Part shown: one piece after another, positions 42,101 to 50,098 of the stretch
How the letters are laid out: the number at the start of each line of letters is the position of its first letter
Position numbering within the stretch: position 1 is the stretch's first letter
Assembly (NCBI RefSeq): GCF_003416895.1
Contig: NZ_QVIO01000003.1
Location: 62,001 to 126,000, forward strand
DNA length: 64,000 nucleotides
Direction of reading: 5' to 3'
From: Duganella sp. BJB476
GTDB lineage: Bacteria > Pseudomonadota > Gammaproteobacteria > Burkholderiales > Burkholderiaceae_D
Notes under the pieces: generated by a model
Told to the model about the DNA's origin: nothing
Seen by the model: only the letters and a program-made list of their open reading frames with translations
Database searches by the model: none
Made by a program: the position numbers and the translations under genes

Positions 42101-44502
42101 TGGTGGTCGACGTTCGGCGTGGCCGAGCCCGGCGTGTACAGCATCTGGTCGATCTGCTTGCCGTCGCCGCCAAACAAGTCGCGCTCGGTTTCCTGGCCGG
42201 CCGCGTTGAAATTGTCGCGCGCGTTCTCGTGGCCGTTGGCGTCGAAATGGTGGTCGACGTTCGGCGTGCTCGCACCCGGCGTGTACAGGGCCTGGTCGGT
42301 CTGCTGGCCGGCCTTGTTGAACAGGTCGCGTTCGGTTTCCTGGCCGGCCGGGTTGAACAGATCCTTGGAGCCGCGCACGCCGTCGGTGTCGTAATTGTCT
42401 TGCCAGGTTTCGTGGCCGGTGGCGTCGAAGTGCTTGTCGATCGCCGGCGTCGAGACGCCCGGCGTGTACAGCAGCTGCTCGGTTTCCTTGCCGCTGGTGT
42501 CGAAGATGTCGCGCTTGGTTTCCTGGCCGGCGGCGTTGAAGTTGTCGCGCGTGTTTTCCTTGCCGTTGGCGTCGAAGTTGTTGCGGAAGGTTTCCGCCCC
42601 GGTCAGGTCGTAGTTGTCGCGCGAGACTTCCTTGCCGGCCGTGTTGAAATTGTCGGCGCTCAGCTTGTGGCCGGCCGCGTCGAAGTTTTCCTGCGCGATT
42701 TCCTGGCCGGCGGTATTGAAATCGTAGCGGCTGACCTTCTGGCCGGCCGGGTTGTAATTGTCCTGGTTGATCTCATGGCCGCCGGTGTCGAAATGCTGGG
42801 CCACATACGGCATGCTGGCGCCGGCGTTGTACAGGTCGCGCTCGACTTGCTGGCCTGCAGTATTGAAGCCGTCGCGTTCGGTCTCCTGGCCGGCCGGGTT
42901 GAAGTTGTCGCGGATGATTTCATGGCCGGCGGCGTCGAAGCTGTTGCGGGTGGTTTCCTTGCCGGTGGCGGCGTTGAAATTGTCGCGCGTGACTTCCTGG
43001 CCCGCCGCGTTGAAATTGTCGCGGAAGACTTCCTTGCCGTTGGCGTCGAAATTATCCTTGCTCGCTTCGCGGCCCTGGCCGTCGAAGTTGTCCTGGCTGG
43101 TTTCGTGGCCCTGGCCGTCGAAGTTTTGCTGGGCCACGCGGTTGCCGGCCGCGTTGACATAGTTCTTGGCCTCGCTGGAGACCTGGCCGTTGTCGTAGTT
43201 CTTGACGTCGTCCACCTTGCTGCCGTCGCCGCCCACCGTTTCGACGGTGATCTGGTCGGCCTTGCCGTCGGCGTTGTTGTCGAGCGTGGTGGTCACCGTG
43301 TTGACCTTGCCGTCCTTGGACACGGTCACCACGTCGGACTGCTGCACGCCGTTGGCGTCGTTCTTCTTCAGGTCGTCGGTCTTGACGCCTTTCCCATCGG
43401 TCTGCGTCGTCTCATCGCTGATCACGTGGCCGTCGTCGGCGATCTGCGTGGTTTCGTCGACGCCTTGTGCGGACACGGGCGCGGTACGCACGCTGGTGGA
43501 GCCGTCGGGGCCGTTGCCGCCGGTGCGGGTGAAGGTGCTGACCGTGCCATCAGCCGCGTTCTTGATGGTGCAGGTGCCGGTGTCGCCGCCTTTCAGGCCT
43601 GCGGCCACCAGTTGCCGATCAATCGCCATGGTCGACAGCGGCGTCGAAGTCGGCACCTTCTCGCTGTTGCGGTCCAAGCCCAGCGCCGCGTAGTCCACCG
43701 TAAAGGTATGGCCGGCCTCGCTGCTGCACAGGTTGTTCAACACGGTCGCACTGTAATATTGGGCATAGCTGAGCGCGTTATTCGTGCCGATGGACGGATT
43801 GGACAGCGCCTGATTGTGCGCCGCCGCGCTGATGTTGGCGTCGGTGTACAGCAGCATGCCGTGGGCGTCGACCGAAAAGCCCGGATTGAGTAACGCGCCG
43901 GTGTAGAATTTGTAGCTGTAACCTGACTCCAGCACCAGCCCGAGGAGCTTCTGGCGCGACAAGGCGTCGCCGCCATTGTCGGCCACCGCGTGGCTGACGA
44001 CATCGTTCCATCCGCGCAGGTTGGCAAGCGCTTCGTCGTTCAGATGATTGGTCAGATAGCTTTGCACGGTGCTGGTCAGGTTCTGTACCGACTGCGGTGT
44101 GTTACTGTTCCAGCTGCTGATGCTGCTGGAGGCCGACGCGTACAGGGCCGTGTCCCGTTGGGCAACGCCGGCGGCATTGTCCACGTGGGCGCCCTCATGC
44201 CCCAGCACAAAGGTCAGGTCGACGGTGGAATACCTGCTCAGGAAGTCGCGCGTGACGACGATGTTTTTGCTCCCGGGATCGAAATAGGCCCCGGCGCCGG
44301 CGCCGTCATTGGCCGCGCCAAACAATAAACCGCGCAGGCTGCCGCTCTGCGCCTGGCCGTTCAGTTGATCGGCCAGCGCGGGCGTGCTCGCGATGGCACT
44401 GTAGAGCTTCAGGTATTGCGGATCGCTTTCGCCGCCCACACGGCCGGCAAAGTTGCTCAACATGGTTTGCAATCTCGGGGAAATAGCCAAGTTTTTTTCC
44501 AT
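39115..44502 (-). CDS. Giant repeat protein with HExxH motif, probable type I secretion cargo
   Basis: Protein of 1795 aa without a signal peptide. Residues about 1-270 form a globular domain with FVLGHEGAHVDNA, a HExxH zinc-peptidase motif at 102-106. A linker (about 300-450) leads into about 80 tandem 12-residue units (about 455-1455) of pattern F/Y-D/N-x-x-G-x-E-x-x-x-D-N, broken every few units by a 13-residue YTPG-x-x-TP unit. A Pro-rich stretch follows (about 1480-1550), then a C-terminal domain starting DDPLILNLQGQRV, of a kind common at the end of type I secreted giants. The ABC transporter and fusion protein upstream on the same strand are its likely exporter. It could be a surface protease, adhesin or toxin. 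The start ATG has only a weak ribosome-binding site. Confidence 0.78.
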   Translation of the reverse strand: MEKNLAISPRLQTMLSNFAGRVGGESDPQYLKLYSAIASTPALADQLNGQAQSGSLRGLLFGAANDGAGAGAYFDPGSKNIVVTRDFLSRYSTVDLTFVLGHEGAHVDNAAGVAQRDTALYASASSSISSWNSNTPQSVQNLTSTVQSYLTNHLNDEALANLRGWNDVVSHAVADNGGDALSRQKLLGLVLESGYSYKFYTGALLNPGFSVDAHGMLLYTDANISAAAHNQALSNPSIGTNNALSYAQYYSATVLNNLCSSEAGHTFTVDYAALGLDRNSEKVPTSTPLSTMAIDRQLVAAGLKGGDTGTCTIKNAADGTVSTFTRTGGNGPDGSTSVRTAPVSAQGVDETTQIADDGHVISDETTQTDGKGVKTDDLKKNDANGVQQSDVVTVSKDGKVNTVTTTLDNNADGKADQITVETVGGDGSKVDDVKNYDNGQVSSEAKNYVNAAGNRVAQQNFDGQGHETSQDNFDGQGREASKDNFDANGKEVFRDNFNAAGQEVTRDNFNAATGKETTRNSFDAAGHEIIRDNFNPAGQETERDGFNTAGQQVERDLYNAGASMPYVAQHFDTGGHEINQDNYNPAGQKVSRYDFNTAGQEIAQENFDAAGHKLSADNFNTAGKEVSRDNYDLTGAETFRNNFDANGKENTRDNFNAAGQETKRDIFDTSGKETEQLLYTPGVSTPAIDKHFDATGHETWQDNYDTDGVRGSKDLFNPAGQETERDLFNKAGQQTDQALYTPGASTPNVDHHFDANGHENARDNFNAAGQETERDLFGGDGKQIDQMLYTPGSATPNVDHHFDTNGKEVTRDNFDAAGHETSKDNFNASGQETERDLFGGDGKQTDQMLYTPGSANASLDKHFDASGHTVYQSNFDAGGKETTRDNYDANGHETAQNRFNAAGQEIERELYNAAGQQTDRLLYPTGSTIPNADQHLDASGHETSQDNFDVRGHEVSRDSFDALGHETLHSDFNVDGRETDRKLLDTSGRITDEYDFASGITTPVAFKHFDASGRLTSQDNFDASATETSRDLFNAAGQETDQVVFGGGYTVKHFDSPGHEAYEDRLDTDGKEMARQTYDAGGHRISSDIFNGAGQETERDLYDPTGHVSSELVYTPGSHTPSAFEHFDGGGHKVSQENFDANGHEVTRDAFDADGHELSRDSFNSDGKDVRRDFYDGGGHETGDLQYAPGVKTPTLFEHFDASGHRTTQDDFGGDGKEFRREIFDANGHESASDNFDTDGHEIRRELYDANGHETGDLLYTPGTHSPYAFEHYDAAGHETYQDNFDTGGHETSRDNYDASHHETSKDEFNAAGKETQRDLYDATGKLNEEQVFDGTLTRNKFFDGQGRETSENGVTANGELEFETFDPVTGHLTDDTLCRGSGNFSREQETHFDGNGVKSWQDNYDTSGHETSKDVFNGQGKETEHDLFNASGHEIEQDLFGNAGAQPSSKTYFDDGGKQTWQDTFDANGNQTGHVLPTVDTPPPPPPPVVEPPPVVTPPTTPSTPVTPEPPDTEPSTPDLPDVPSYTPPPIYTPPPQPPEIPYTPPPYTPPFVLPDPGGWGEGDGDDPLILNLQGQRVGTANLSESQAYFDMQNSGHTVATGWATPGEGFLVYDPSHAATIGSDSQLVGGFDALRELAGQGGTLDGGNALWGELRVWIDTEGRGQFQPGQLYTLDQLGIASIDLDAANVGQTDHGNTILADSSFHWKDGRSGDLAGVSLRFNSAVQQAVQGTIGGPAALAAVAADAQGQSSLNHLVQTMAAFNDGAGAVEADSGWTQVQRPQLHLAATLEARRV
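40100..43150 (-). repeat. About 80 tandem 36-base repeats in the type I cargo gene
   Basis: Each unit encodes 12 residues such as FNAAGQETERDL or FDANGHETAQNR. The core F/Y-D/N-x-x-G recalls the YD units of Rhs proteins, but the spacing is a strict 12. A higher-order pattern appears from about 42830 downwards: every three to five units one 13-residue YTPG-x-x-TPNVDHH-type unit. Units differ by point changes, so they are old duplications, not a fresh expansion. Confidence 0.85.
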
Positions 44503-44535
44503 TCAAAGTGGATTAAAGGGGGGCAACACCGGCGG

Positions 44536-45147
44536 TCAGCTTGCCGGGTCGCGGTTGACGCCGCCAAATCGCAGCGCATGCACGCACTTGCCGCCAAAGT
44601 ACAAGTGCAGGGAATTACCGTTCTTGCTGAATTGATCGAACACCGAGATGTGGCGGTCGCTGAAACCCAGGGTCCAGCCGAGTTGCAGGATCCGCTGGCG
44701 CGCCGTGTCGACATCGACGCATTGCGGGGCGGGGCCGGGGAAATTCTCCGGATACCACTTGAAGTCGACAAAGGAGTGCGCGCCGTACTCGACCAGGGCG
44801 ACGGTCATATACCAGTCAGTATCGCGCTCCAGCAGATACTGCATGTAGCCGGGCGCGACCTCGGTGGCGTGGGCCATCGGCACCCCCAGTTCGCGCTCCA
44901 GGCGGGCGCGCGTGACATAGCCGTCATGCTCGCTCAGCAAGCGGTCCAGCTTGCTCCAGAATGCCGCCGCCGAAAACGGCGGCTGCTGCCACGGCGCCGG
45001 CGCGGCGGCCGGTACCGGGCCCGCTTGGCCGAGCGCCGGACTGAGCAGGCCCAGCGCCAGTGTCAGCCCCAGCCCGGCCCGGCCAGCCGCGCCCGCCACG
45101 CGGCGGGTGCGCCGCGCGAAGGCGCTGATATGTTTCGTTCCAATCAT
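44536..45147 (-). CDS. Exported protein of unknown function in the type I secretion locus
   Basis: Protein of 203 aa with a long basic N-region and signal peptide (residues 1-42; AGLGLTLALGLLSPALGQAG is the hydrophobic part and cleavage end). The mature part starts with a Pro/Ala linker, then a helical segment (FWSKLDRLLSEHDGYVTRARL), a central WYMTVALVEYGAHSFVDFKWY stretch seen here in parts, and a C-terminal sheet with DRHISVFDQFSK. Two Cys (near 144 and 190) could form a disulfide in the periplasm. I recognise no family. It sits between the transport genes and the cargo (33 bases before the cargo start; GGAGCG ribosome-binding site at its own ATG), so a periplasmic helper, inhibitor or immunity role is plausible but unproven. 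Confidence 0.7.
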   Translation of the reverse strand: MIGTKHISAFARRTRRVAGAAGRAGLGLTLALGLLSPALGQAGPVPAAAPAPWQQPPFSAAAFWSKLDRLLSEHDGYVTRARLERELGVPMAHATEVAPGYMQYLLERDTDWYMTVALVEYGAHSFVDFKWYPENFPGPAPQCVDVDTARQRILQLGWTLGFSDRHISVFDQFSKNGNSLHLYFGGKCVHALRFGGVNRDPAS

Positions 45148-45203
45148 GGGTCGCTCCTGATCTCGTTCGTTGTTGAGCAAATAAAGCCGGCCAGCCGCGC
45201 GCT

Positions 45204-46610
45204 TCAGCGTTCCCGCAGCGCGTCGCGGCGGTAGCGCTGCAGCGGCGCCAGGAAATATTCGATGATGCGGCGCTGCTCGGTCTTGATCTCCACCGTCGCG
45301 GCCATGCCGGACGCCAGCGCGACGGCGCGGCCGTCGGCCTGGATGGCGCGGGCGCCGAGCCGGATGCGGGCCGGGTAGACCAGACCCAGCTTGTCGTCCT
45401 TGACGGCGTCCTGCGACAGCGACAGCACGGTGCCGGGCAAGGTGCCGTAGTGGGTATAGGGAAAAGCGTCGAGCTTGACCTCGGCGCCCTGCCCCGCCCG
45501 CACGAAGCCGATGTCCTGGTTCAGCACCTGCACCTCGACCTCCAGCGCCGCCTCGTCCGGCACCAGCACCAGCAGTTCCTGCGCCGGCGTGACCACCCCG
45601 CCCACCGTGTGGATCGCCAGTTGCTGCACCGTGCCGGCCACCGGCGCCAGCAGGCGCGTCTGCCGCTGGGTTTGCTGGGCCTTGGCGACGTCGCCGCTCA
45701 GTTGCGCCAGCGCCTGCTGGGCCTGGGTCAACGCGTCCAGCTGCTCGCGCCGGAACTGCGCCACCGCCGTTTCGATGTTCTGCCGTTGCTCCTGCAGGCC
45801 AGCCTCCAGTTCGCGCGCGACGCCCTGCTGGGTCGCCAGTTCCTGCTCCTGCTGAATGCGGCCCAGCTCCTTTTCCTGCACCGCATGGCGCGACACGTAG
45901 TTTTGCGCCAGCAGCGCCCGGAAGTCGGCTTCCTGGGTGCGTGCCAGCGGCACGATCTGCTGCAGCGCGGCGACCTTGGCGCGTACCGTCTGCAGTTCCT
46001 GTCCGCGCTTTTGCAGTTCCGCCCGCATCGCCAGCAGCCGGCTGCCGTATTCCGCATACAGGCCATCGGCCATGCGCTGCGCGCTGTCGCGGCGCGCCGC
46101 CGCCAGGCCGTCCAGCGGCGCCAGCCGCGGCGGCCTGCCCTGAGCCTGGGCGTCCAGCAGCGCCTGCGCGCGCGCCGCCGCCAGTTGGGCGTCGGCGCGC
46201 GCCGCGCCGGACTTGCCCAGCTCGGCGTCGACCTGGGTAGCGTCCAGCTCCACCAGCAGTTGTCCGGCGTTCACGTGCTGGCCGTTGTCGACCAGGATGC
46301 GGCGCACGATGGCCGCTTCCAACGGCTGGATCACCTTGCTTTTGCCGGCGGCCACCAGCTTGCCCTGGGAGACCGCGACCACGTCCAGCCGCCCCACCAC
46401 GGACCATCCCAGCGCGATGGTGAACAAGGCCATCAACGCCCACATCAGCGCCCGGCCGGCCGGCGACGCCGGCGTCTCGAGCACCTCCAGCGCGGCCGGC
46501 AGGAACGCCAGTTCGTCGCGCGTGCGCGCAACCGACGGCGCGGCCTGCCGCTGCTGCGCCAGCGCGGCGCCGGCGATGTCGCGCCATAGGCGCAGCGTCT
46601 CAAGCAGCAT
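45204..46610 (-). CDS. HlyD-family type I secretion membrane fusion protein
   Basis: Periplasmic adaptor of 468 aa. A cytoplasmic N-terminal stretch of about 55 residues is followed by one transmembrane helix (ALMWALMALFTIALGWSVVG), a lipoyl-like half (KLVAAGKSKVIQPLEAAIVR), a long coiled-coil hairpin (about residues 150-320) and the second lipoyl and beta-barrel parts (APVAGTVQQLAIHTVGGVV). It joins the ABC transporter to an outer membrane TolC protein, which is not encoded here. Its start lies 11 bases inside the end of the ABC gene, so the two are coupled. The next gene on the strand is the small exported protein. Confidence 0.9.
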   Translation of the reverse strand: MLLETLRLWRDIAGAALAQQRQAAPSVARTRDELAFLPAALEVLETPASPAGRALMWALMALFTIALGWSVVGRLDVVAVSQGKLVAAGKSKVIQPLEAAIVRRILVDNGQHVNAGQLLVELDATQVDAELGKSGAARADAQLAAARAQALLDAQAQGRPPRLAPLDGLAAARRDSAQRMADGLYAEYGSRLLAMRAELQKRGQELQTVRAKVAALQQIVPLARTQEADFRALLAQNYVSRHAVQEKELGRIQQEQELATQQGVARELEAGLQEQRQNIETAVAQFRREQLDALTQAQQALAQLSGDVAKAQQTQRQTRLLAPVAGTVQQLAIHTVGGVVTPAQELLVLVPDEAALEVEVQVLNQDIGFVRAGQGAEVKLDAFPYTHYGTLPGTVLSLSQDAVKDDKLGLVYPARIRLGARAIQADGRAVALASGMAATVEIKTEQRRIIEYFLAPLQRYRRDALRER

Positions 46611-48753
46611 GGCGGTATCCGGTCTGGTGCTGCCACAGCGCGGCGTAGCGGCCCCGGCGCTGCAGCAATTCGTCGTGCGTGCCCTGCTCGACGATCTCGC
46701 CTTTGTCGATGGTGATGATGCGTCCGGCTCCGCGCACGGCCGACAGCCGGTGGGCGATGATGAACACGGTGCGGCCGCGGCAAATCATCTGCATATTGCG
46801 TTGGATGACCGCTTCCGATTCGGCGTCCAGCGCCGAGGTGGCTTCATCGAAGATCAGGATTTTCGGATCGGTGGCCAGGGCGCGGGCGATCGCGATGCGC
46901 TGGCGCTGGCCGCCGGACAGGCCGGTGCCGCGCTCGCCCAGTTCGGTGTCGTAGCCATGCGGGAGTTCCAGGATGAAATCGTGGGCGCCGGCCAGGCGCG
47001 CCGATGCCACCACCTGTTCGAACGCCATGCCGGGCGCGGCGAAGGCGATGTTGTCGCGCACCGTGCCCTTGAACAGCATATTTTCCTGCAGCACCGTGCC
47101 GATCTGGCGCCGCAGCGCGGCCGGATCGAGCAGCGCCAGGTCCATGCCGTCGATCAGCACGCGGCCGCGCTCGGGCGCGTACAGCCGTTGAATCAGTTTG
47201 GTCACCGTGCTCTTGCCGGAGCCGGACGGGCCGACGATGCCGATCACCATGCCCGGCTGCACCGTCAGCGACAGGCCGCGCAGCACTTCCGGCGCCCCCG
47301 GCTGGTAGCGGAACACCACTTGGTCGAACACCACCTGTCCTTGCAGCGCCGGCAGCGCGGCCCGGCCGGCGCCGGACGCCGACTCGACCGGGTTGTCGAG
47401 AATGTCGCCCAGGCGCGCCATCGACAGCCGCACCTGCTGGAAGTCTTGCCACAGCTGCGCCAGCCTGAGCACCGGCGCGCTGACATGCCCGGCCAACATG
47501 TTGAAGGCGATCAGTTCGCCCACCGTCAGGCTGCCATCGATCACCATTTTGGCCCCAAACCACAGCAAGGCCGCCGTGCTCACCTTGCTGATCAGCGCCG
47601 CCGCCTGGTTGGCGGCGCTGGCCAGGTTGGCGGCGCGAAACGCCACCGTCACATAAGCGGCCAGCTGGTTTTCCCATTTGCGCTGCATCAGCGGTTCGAC
47701 CGCCATCGACTTGATGGTTTCGACACCGGTGATCGCTTCGACCAGGAAGGACTGGTTTTCCGCACTGCGGCGAAACTTGTCGTCCAGCCTGCGCTTGAGC
47801 GTGGGCGTGACCGTCAGCGACAACGCCACATAGCACGGCAGCGAGACCAGGGTGACCAGGGTCAGCAAGCCCGAATACGACAACATGACCAGCAGGAAAA
47901 CCAGGGTGAACAGCAAGTCCATGGCGACCGTCAGCGCGTTGCCGGTCAGGAAGCTGCGGATGTTTTCCAGTTCGCGCACGCGCGCCACGCTGTCGCCGAC
48001 GCGGCGTGCCTGGAAATACGCCAACGGCAAGCCCAGCAGATGACGGAACAGCCGGCTGCCCAGCTCGACGTCGACCCGGTTGGTGGTATGGCTGAACACA
48101 TAGCTGCGCAAGCCGCCCAGCAGCGATTCAAAGATGGAAATGGTCAGCAGGCCGAACACCAGCACATCCAGCGTGGACATGGACTTGTGCACCAGCACCT
48201 TGTCGATGACCACCTGCATGAACAGCGGCGAGACCAGGCCGAACAGCTGCAGGAACAGGGATCCGGCCAGCACCTCCATGAACTGGCGCCGGTACTTGAC
48301 GATCGCGGGGATGAACCAGGACAGGTTGAATCGGCTGCCGCCTTGCGCCAGCGTGGCGCGCGAGGCCAGCAGGATGACGCGGCCGGAGCTCGTGGCCGGC
48401 AAGTCTGCCAGCGGGCAGGTGTAGGTGCGGCGGGCGGCCGCATCATGCAACAGCGCCTCCCCGCCGGCCAGCTTCAACAGCACCAGGAAGCGGCCGTCGC
48501 GCCCCTCGACAATGGCGGGCAAGGGCAGTTGCGGCCAGCGCGCCGGCGCCGGCCGCAGCAGGCGAACCTTCAGGCCCAGGCGGGATGCCAGCCGGACCAG
48601 AGTCAAGGCGTCGACCGGACCGTCGCAAGCGGCATGATGACGCAGCGTGCCGGCGTCGGCGGCGACGCCGGCCAGTCCGGCAACGGCCACCAGGGCATCG
48701 ATGCCGCTGTCGCTCGGCGCGGCGGGAGAAGCAAGAGTATCGGATAAAGTCAT
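46600..48753 (-). CDS. Type I secretion ABC transporter with inactive C39-like domain
   Basis: HlyB/LapB-type exporter of 717 aa. Residues about 15-140 are a peptidase-C39-like domain that lacks the catalytic Cys (the helix reads DALVAVAGLAGVA), so it should bind cargo without cutting it. Six membrane helices follow (about 165-440). The ATPase domain has Walker A GIVGPSGSGKST, the signature LSGGQRQR, Walker B ILIFDEATSALD and the His loop IAHRLSA. This marks an RTX-type system with a C-terminal, uncleaved cargo signal, which fits the giant gene at 39115-44502. It is the first gene of the locus, behind an AT-rich promoter region. Confidence 0.92.
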   Translation of the reverse strand: MTLSDTLASPAAPSDSGIDALVAVAGLAGVAADAGTLRHHAACDGPVDALTLVRLASRLGLKVRLLRPAPARWPQLPLPAIVEGRDGRFLVLLKLAGGEALLHDAAARRTYTCPLADLPATSSGRVILLASRATLAQGGSRFNLSWFIPAIVKYRRQFMEVLAGSLFLQLFGLVSPLFMQVVIDKVLVHKSMSTLDVLVFGLLTISIFESLLGGLRSYVFSHTTNRVDVELGSRLFRHLLGLPLAYFQARRVGDSVARVRELENIRSFLTGNALTVAMDLLFTLVFLLVMLSYSGLLTLVTLVSLPCYVALSLTVTPTLKRRLDDKFRRSAENQSFLVEAITGVETIKSMAVEPLMQRKWENQLAAYVTVAFRAANLASAANQAAALISKVSTAALLWFGAKMVIDGSLTVGELIAFNMLAGHVSAPVLRLAQLWQDFQQVRLSMARLGDILDNPVESASGAGRAALPALQGQVVFDQVVFRYQPGAPEVLRGLSLTVQPGMVIGIVGPSGSGKSTVTKLIQRLYAPERGRVLIDGMDLALLDPAALRRQIGTVLQENMLFKGTVRDNIAFAAPGMAFEQVVASARLAGAHDFILELPHGYDTELGERGTGLSGGQRQRIAIARALATDPKILIFDEATSALDAESEAVIQRNMQMICRGRTVFIIAHRLSAVRGAGRIITIDKGEIVEQGTHDELLQRRGRYAALWQHQTGYRHAA

Positions 48754-49008
48754 ATTTCAGGCAAAGCAAGGGCCAGGCCGAACGCCGGAGCGTATGGCTG
48801 CGTAATCATCGAATCGGGAATAGGAACGCGGGAATTACTTAAACAGCAAATATTTCATTTAAATATTATTGTATTTAAGAAAATTCACAACGTCTATACC
48901 AAAAGCAACCGTTGCCCTTTAGATAGCTTGCAAGAAAATATAAGTCCTTGATTTAAAATCTTATTCTTTCATGAGCATGAATTTAGATTAACACCTCTAA
49001 TCCCATCC
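48754..49008 (-). promoter_or_regulatory. AT-rich control region of the type I secretion locus
   Basis: About 255 bases without a gene. The part 48840-48990 is clearly lower in GC than the rest of the window, with runs such as TTTAAATATTATTGTATTT. A candidate promoter on the minus strand is TAGACG (48896-48891) with TACAAT (48873-48868), 17 bases apart. Such AT-rich control regions are often silenced by nucleoid proteins like H-NS/MvaT, and their composition may also point to acquisition by transfer. Confidence 0.45.
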
Positions 49009-49491
49009 TCAGGCCGCCCGCGTCGGGTGACGGCGCTCGGCTAGCGCGCGCAATCGGGCCAGCACCATGCCTAGGTTGCAGGCGCGACCGGCCAGCAAGG
49101 CATCGACCAGCTGGGTCGCCATTTCCAGCGCCGGCTCCACCGTATGCTGCATCGTGTATGGCAGCACCAGCCGGTAGCGTCCGTGCATGCGCGGCACCAC
49201 GCCGACAAAGGCGACGGTGACCTCGTTGGACACCAGCCGGCGCAGTTCGATCGCCACCTGCTGCACCGCCTGCACCAGATAAGGTACCTCGCAGCCGGCC
49301 CCGGTGCGCTTGCCCACCAGGTTGCGCAGACGGTGGACGCCGGGCAACAGCGCTTGCAGGCGCTGCTGGAACGAGGCCAGCGCGCCCGGCGTGGTGGGCG
49401 CGCTGGCGTCCAATTCCAGGATGCTCAGCAAACATGGCTGGGTGGTGTAGCGATTGTCGCCGGGAAGATAACGCTGGTCGGTGATACGCAT
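49009..49491 (-). CDS. Free-standing cyanophycin-synthetase N-terminal-like domain
   Basis: Protein of 160 aa resembling, over its whole length, the N-terminal domain of cyanophycin synthetase (CphA). Shared features are an opening DQRYLPGDNRYTTQPCLLSI with Leu-Glu-Leu, SFQQRLQALLPGVHRLR, an AVQQVAIELRRLV helix (compare the ...EHVALELQ... segment of CphA), VTVAFVG and RYRLVLPY. The ATP-grasp and Mur-ligase-like domains of CphA are absent and do not follow. Cyanophycin synthesis is therefore not possible from this gene alone. It may bind amino acids or peptides, or regulate a complete CphA elsewhere. ATG 49491 has GGGAG 12 bases upstream; a TTG at 49500 is an alternative. The identification comes from pattern memory only. 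Confidence 0.5.
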   Translation of the reverse strand: MRITDQRYLPGDNRYTTQPCLLSILELDASAPTTPGALASFQQRLQALLPGVHRLRNLVGKRTGAGCEVPYLVQAVQQVAIELRRLVSNEVTVAFVGVVPRMHGRYRLVLPYTMQHTVEPALEMATQLVDALLAGRACNLGMVLARLRALAERRHPTRAA

Positions 49492-49626
49492 GGTCTGCAA
49501 TGCTCCCTTTAAAATTCAGGCAATATTGTGACAACGTTCACGCATGCGCGGAAGCAGCGCACGGGCCTTGCCCGTGTAAGACAGCGCCGACAGCTAACGC
49601 GCGCTTAAGCGGCCCGTGTTAAACAC

Positions 49627-50088
49627 TCACGGCAGCTGCTTCTCAAAGCAGACCGCCAGCGGATTGCCGATGTACTTGCCGTAGTTGGCGATGCGGCGGT
49701 AGCCGCGCGCTTCGTAGAAATCGACGGCGCGGCGATTGACCAGGCGCGTCTCCAGCCACAGCGCCTGGTAGCCCAGTGATACGGCCTCGTCCTCCAGGAA
49801 ACGCAGCACCGCGCTGCCGACGCCGCTGGTGCCGTGGCGCGCGTACATGCGCTTGATCTCGGCCACGCCCGGCTCCAGCGGCCGCAGCGCGCCGCAGCCC
49901 AGCGCCAGGCCGGCGCCGTCGCGCGCCACCACGAAGCAGCCCGCCGGGCCGACCACGTCGTCAATGTCGAAGGAGGAGCGGCCGCTGTCGCCGGTGATCG
50001 CTTCCAGCGCGGTCGACAACTCCTCCATCAACAACAGGGAGTCGCGGGCGGTGGGATCTTCAGTCTGGAGTTGGATGTCGGTGTCCAT
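49627..50088 (-). CDS. GNAT-family N-acetyltransferase
   Basis: Acetyltransferase of 153 aa. The acetyl-CoA-binding segment is RHGTSGVGSAVLRFL (motif A, close to the usual R/Q-x-x-G-x-G/A) after the beta strand VAEIKRMYA. The C-terminal ALWLETRLVNRRAVDFYEARGYRRI is the usual motif B region with the Tyr near the active site. The substrate is unknown. The ATG at 50088 is preferred over a TTG nine bases earlier. It follows the phosphoesterase gene by 10 bases on the same strand, so they may be one transcript. Confidence 0.85.
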   Translation of the reverse strand: MDTDIQLQTEDPTARDSLLLMEELSTALEAITGDSGRSSFDIDDVVGPAGCFVVARDGAGLALGCGALRPLEPGVAEIKRMYARHGTSGVGSAVLRFLEDEAVSLGYQALWLETRLVNRRAVDFYEARGYRRIANYGKYIGNPLAVCFEKQLP

Positions 50089-50098
50089 AGTGGACAAA

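Noticed and set aside
40100..43150. Possible CRISPR array, because of regular 36-base periodicity
   Set aside because: Repeats are contiguous and coding, differ by point changes, have no unique spacers, and no cas genes are nearby.
39148..43893. 1581-codon plus-strand open frame opposite the type I cargo gene
   Set aside because: The repeat array on the minus strand has no stop codons in this antisense frame because of its regular codon pattern. The translation is low-complexity Val/Ala/Gly-rich and lacks a start context.
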